From the NCBI GenBank assembly GCA_023333565.1, contig JAJKFH010002906.1, forward strand, positions 372,001-436,000: a stretch of 64,000 nucleotides of DNA. The letters run 5' to 3'. Within the stretch, counting starts at the first letter, position 1, and each line of letters starts with the position of its first letter. Positions 35,163-64,000 of this stretch are shown one piece after another. The notes under the pieces were generated by a model, which worked only from the letters and a program-made list of their open reading frames with translations, was not told the DNA's origin and made no database searches. The DNA is from Puffinus mauretanicus. Lineage: Eukaryota; Chordata; Aves; Procellariiformes; Procellariidae. The translations under genes were made by a program, and so were the position numbers.

Positions 35163-36232
35163 AAACATTATATTTACAACTATTTACATATCCTTCCATA
35201 GATTAATATTAAAATAGACAATATACAATTTAAGAATTTTCATTCAAAGGCATTTTGTTGGAAAAAATAGGCTCTATTACGAGACCACCATATAAGAGCA
35301 AAAGGGTTTTTTGTTTTACACAAAAATATTTTCAGTATAGTAAGTCATAGGTATGGCATTACAACAGCAGACTAATATGAAATATGATTTTGTAAATATT
35401 ACAATTGTTTAGGTATCAGTTACTGAAGTAAAGAAGTTAAGAGTTCTGTGAAGCATGCAATACAGTTCAGTTTCAATTCTTTTACAGTTATGGTGATGAA
35501 ACAAGCAGCTAAATCAAACACATGCCATACAAAAAAGAACTGCCAACCAGGAACACACTACACTTAATAAAAACTACAACTTTGGTCCAATAAAACATTA
35601 GACAAAAACAGTTTTACAGTTAAAATATCTATTTTATACAGGTTTGAACATTAATTACAAGACTATTTACATTTGCACAATATGTATAAAATAAATTATT
35701 TAAAAATGAAGACAATATTACATCTTTTTCCAAAAAGAAAACTGTACAGTAATTTACAAAATATAATAAGATTAATAGACTATTTTCCTCCAAGTCTGAC
35801 ATCTTCTTCCACAGGCTTTTTCATCATTTTTCTGTGGGAGTTCAACTGTTACTGAAGTTTCATAATACAAAGCTTTATAGCAGATTTAAGTATCTTTTGT
35901 TTTTTGGTGGCTGTTTTAGTTATTAACAGCTTCCAGCGCTGTTAACTCACCATGTTTCGTCATCTTTTTCAGCAATAAGCTCTAAAGCTATAGGCAATTT
36001 TAAAATACAGATAATGGCATTTACTGTGAAACTGACTTTAAAATTAGCATCCATCTTCTGTGTTTGAACAAGAGCCCGTGCCACACTTCTCTGAAGGAAC
36101 ACCTGAATTGTTGACAAAGGTAGTATTCCATAGAATTAAGTGCTCTGTCTTAAAAGAAAAATACCTTTGTGTATCACTGCACCTCAATTTCTAGTTGTTC
36201 AAGGGAAACGGTGAGCCAGAAGATGCTAGTTG
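35163..36232 (-). other. ANKRD12: ANKRD12 3' untranslated region (inferred extent)
   Basis: AT-rich non-coding sequence directly follows the ANKRD12 stop, without a splice donor in frame. It contains ATTTA-type elements and ends at the poly(A) signal at 35157-35162. The extent is inferred from sequence signals only. Confidence 0.5.

Positions 36233-64000
<27,768 letters not shown>

Overview
The window is vertebrate nuclear DNA, almost certainly from a bird. It carries two genes that can be read exon by exon, TWSG1 and ANKRD12, both on the minus strand. It also carries two CR1 LINE fragments, the standard avian non-LTR retrotransposon, one of them ending in the CR1-type tandem octamer ATTCTGTG. 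An LTR of a type that I remember as widespread in neoavian genomes lies in an ANKRD12 intron. That points to a non-galliform bird, but the inference rests on memory of the repeat family, not on a search.

Layout, left to right. 1-2.15 kb is AT-rich sequence with one unrecognised minus-strand ORF. 2.15-3.2 kb is a CpG island with NRF1-like and paired ZNF143/THAP11-like sites. From the order known in other vertebrates (ANKRD12, TWSG1, RALBP1 in tandem) it is probably the RALBP1 promoter, with the body of that gene beyond the left edge. 3.2-7.0 kb is intergenic and holds a probable LTR. 7.0-30.3 kb is TWSG1: four coding exons (9348-9529, 18122-18388, 22683-22782, 30199-30326) that join without a frame break into a 223-residue protein with 24 cysteines. 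Its 5' non-coding exon should lie in the CpG island at about 31.5-33.5 kb. 33.5-35.15 kb is intergenic. 35.16 kb to the right edge is ANKRD12, 3' end first: five C-terminal coding exons, including a 4.7-kb exon, and three ankyrin-repeat exons. About 1,894 codons are inside the window and the N-terminus lies beyond 64 kb.

TWSG1 is a secreted BMP/chordin-binding protein. ANKRD12 is a nuclear ankyrin-repeat co-regulator. They are neighbours by conserved synteny and do not form a pathway or operon. I see no bacterial, phage, CRISPR or defence system. The less expected items are an intragenic CpG island with a short ORF and three clustered poly(A) signals inside an ANKRD12 intron, an 88%-identical 58-bp inverted pair with splice-site-like edges in a TWSG1 intron, a G-quadruplex-prone tract 150 bp upstream of TWSG1 coding exon 1, and a plus-strand TATA box in the TWSG1 island.
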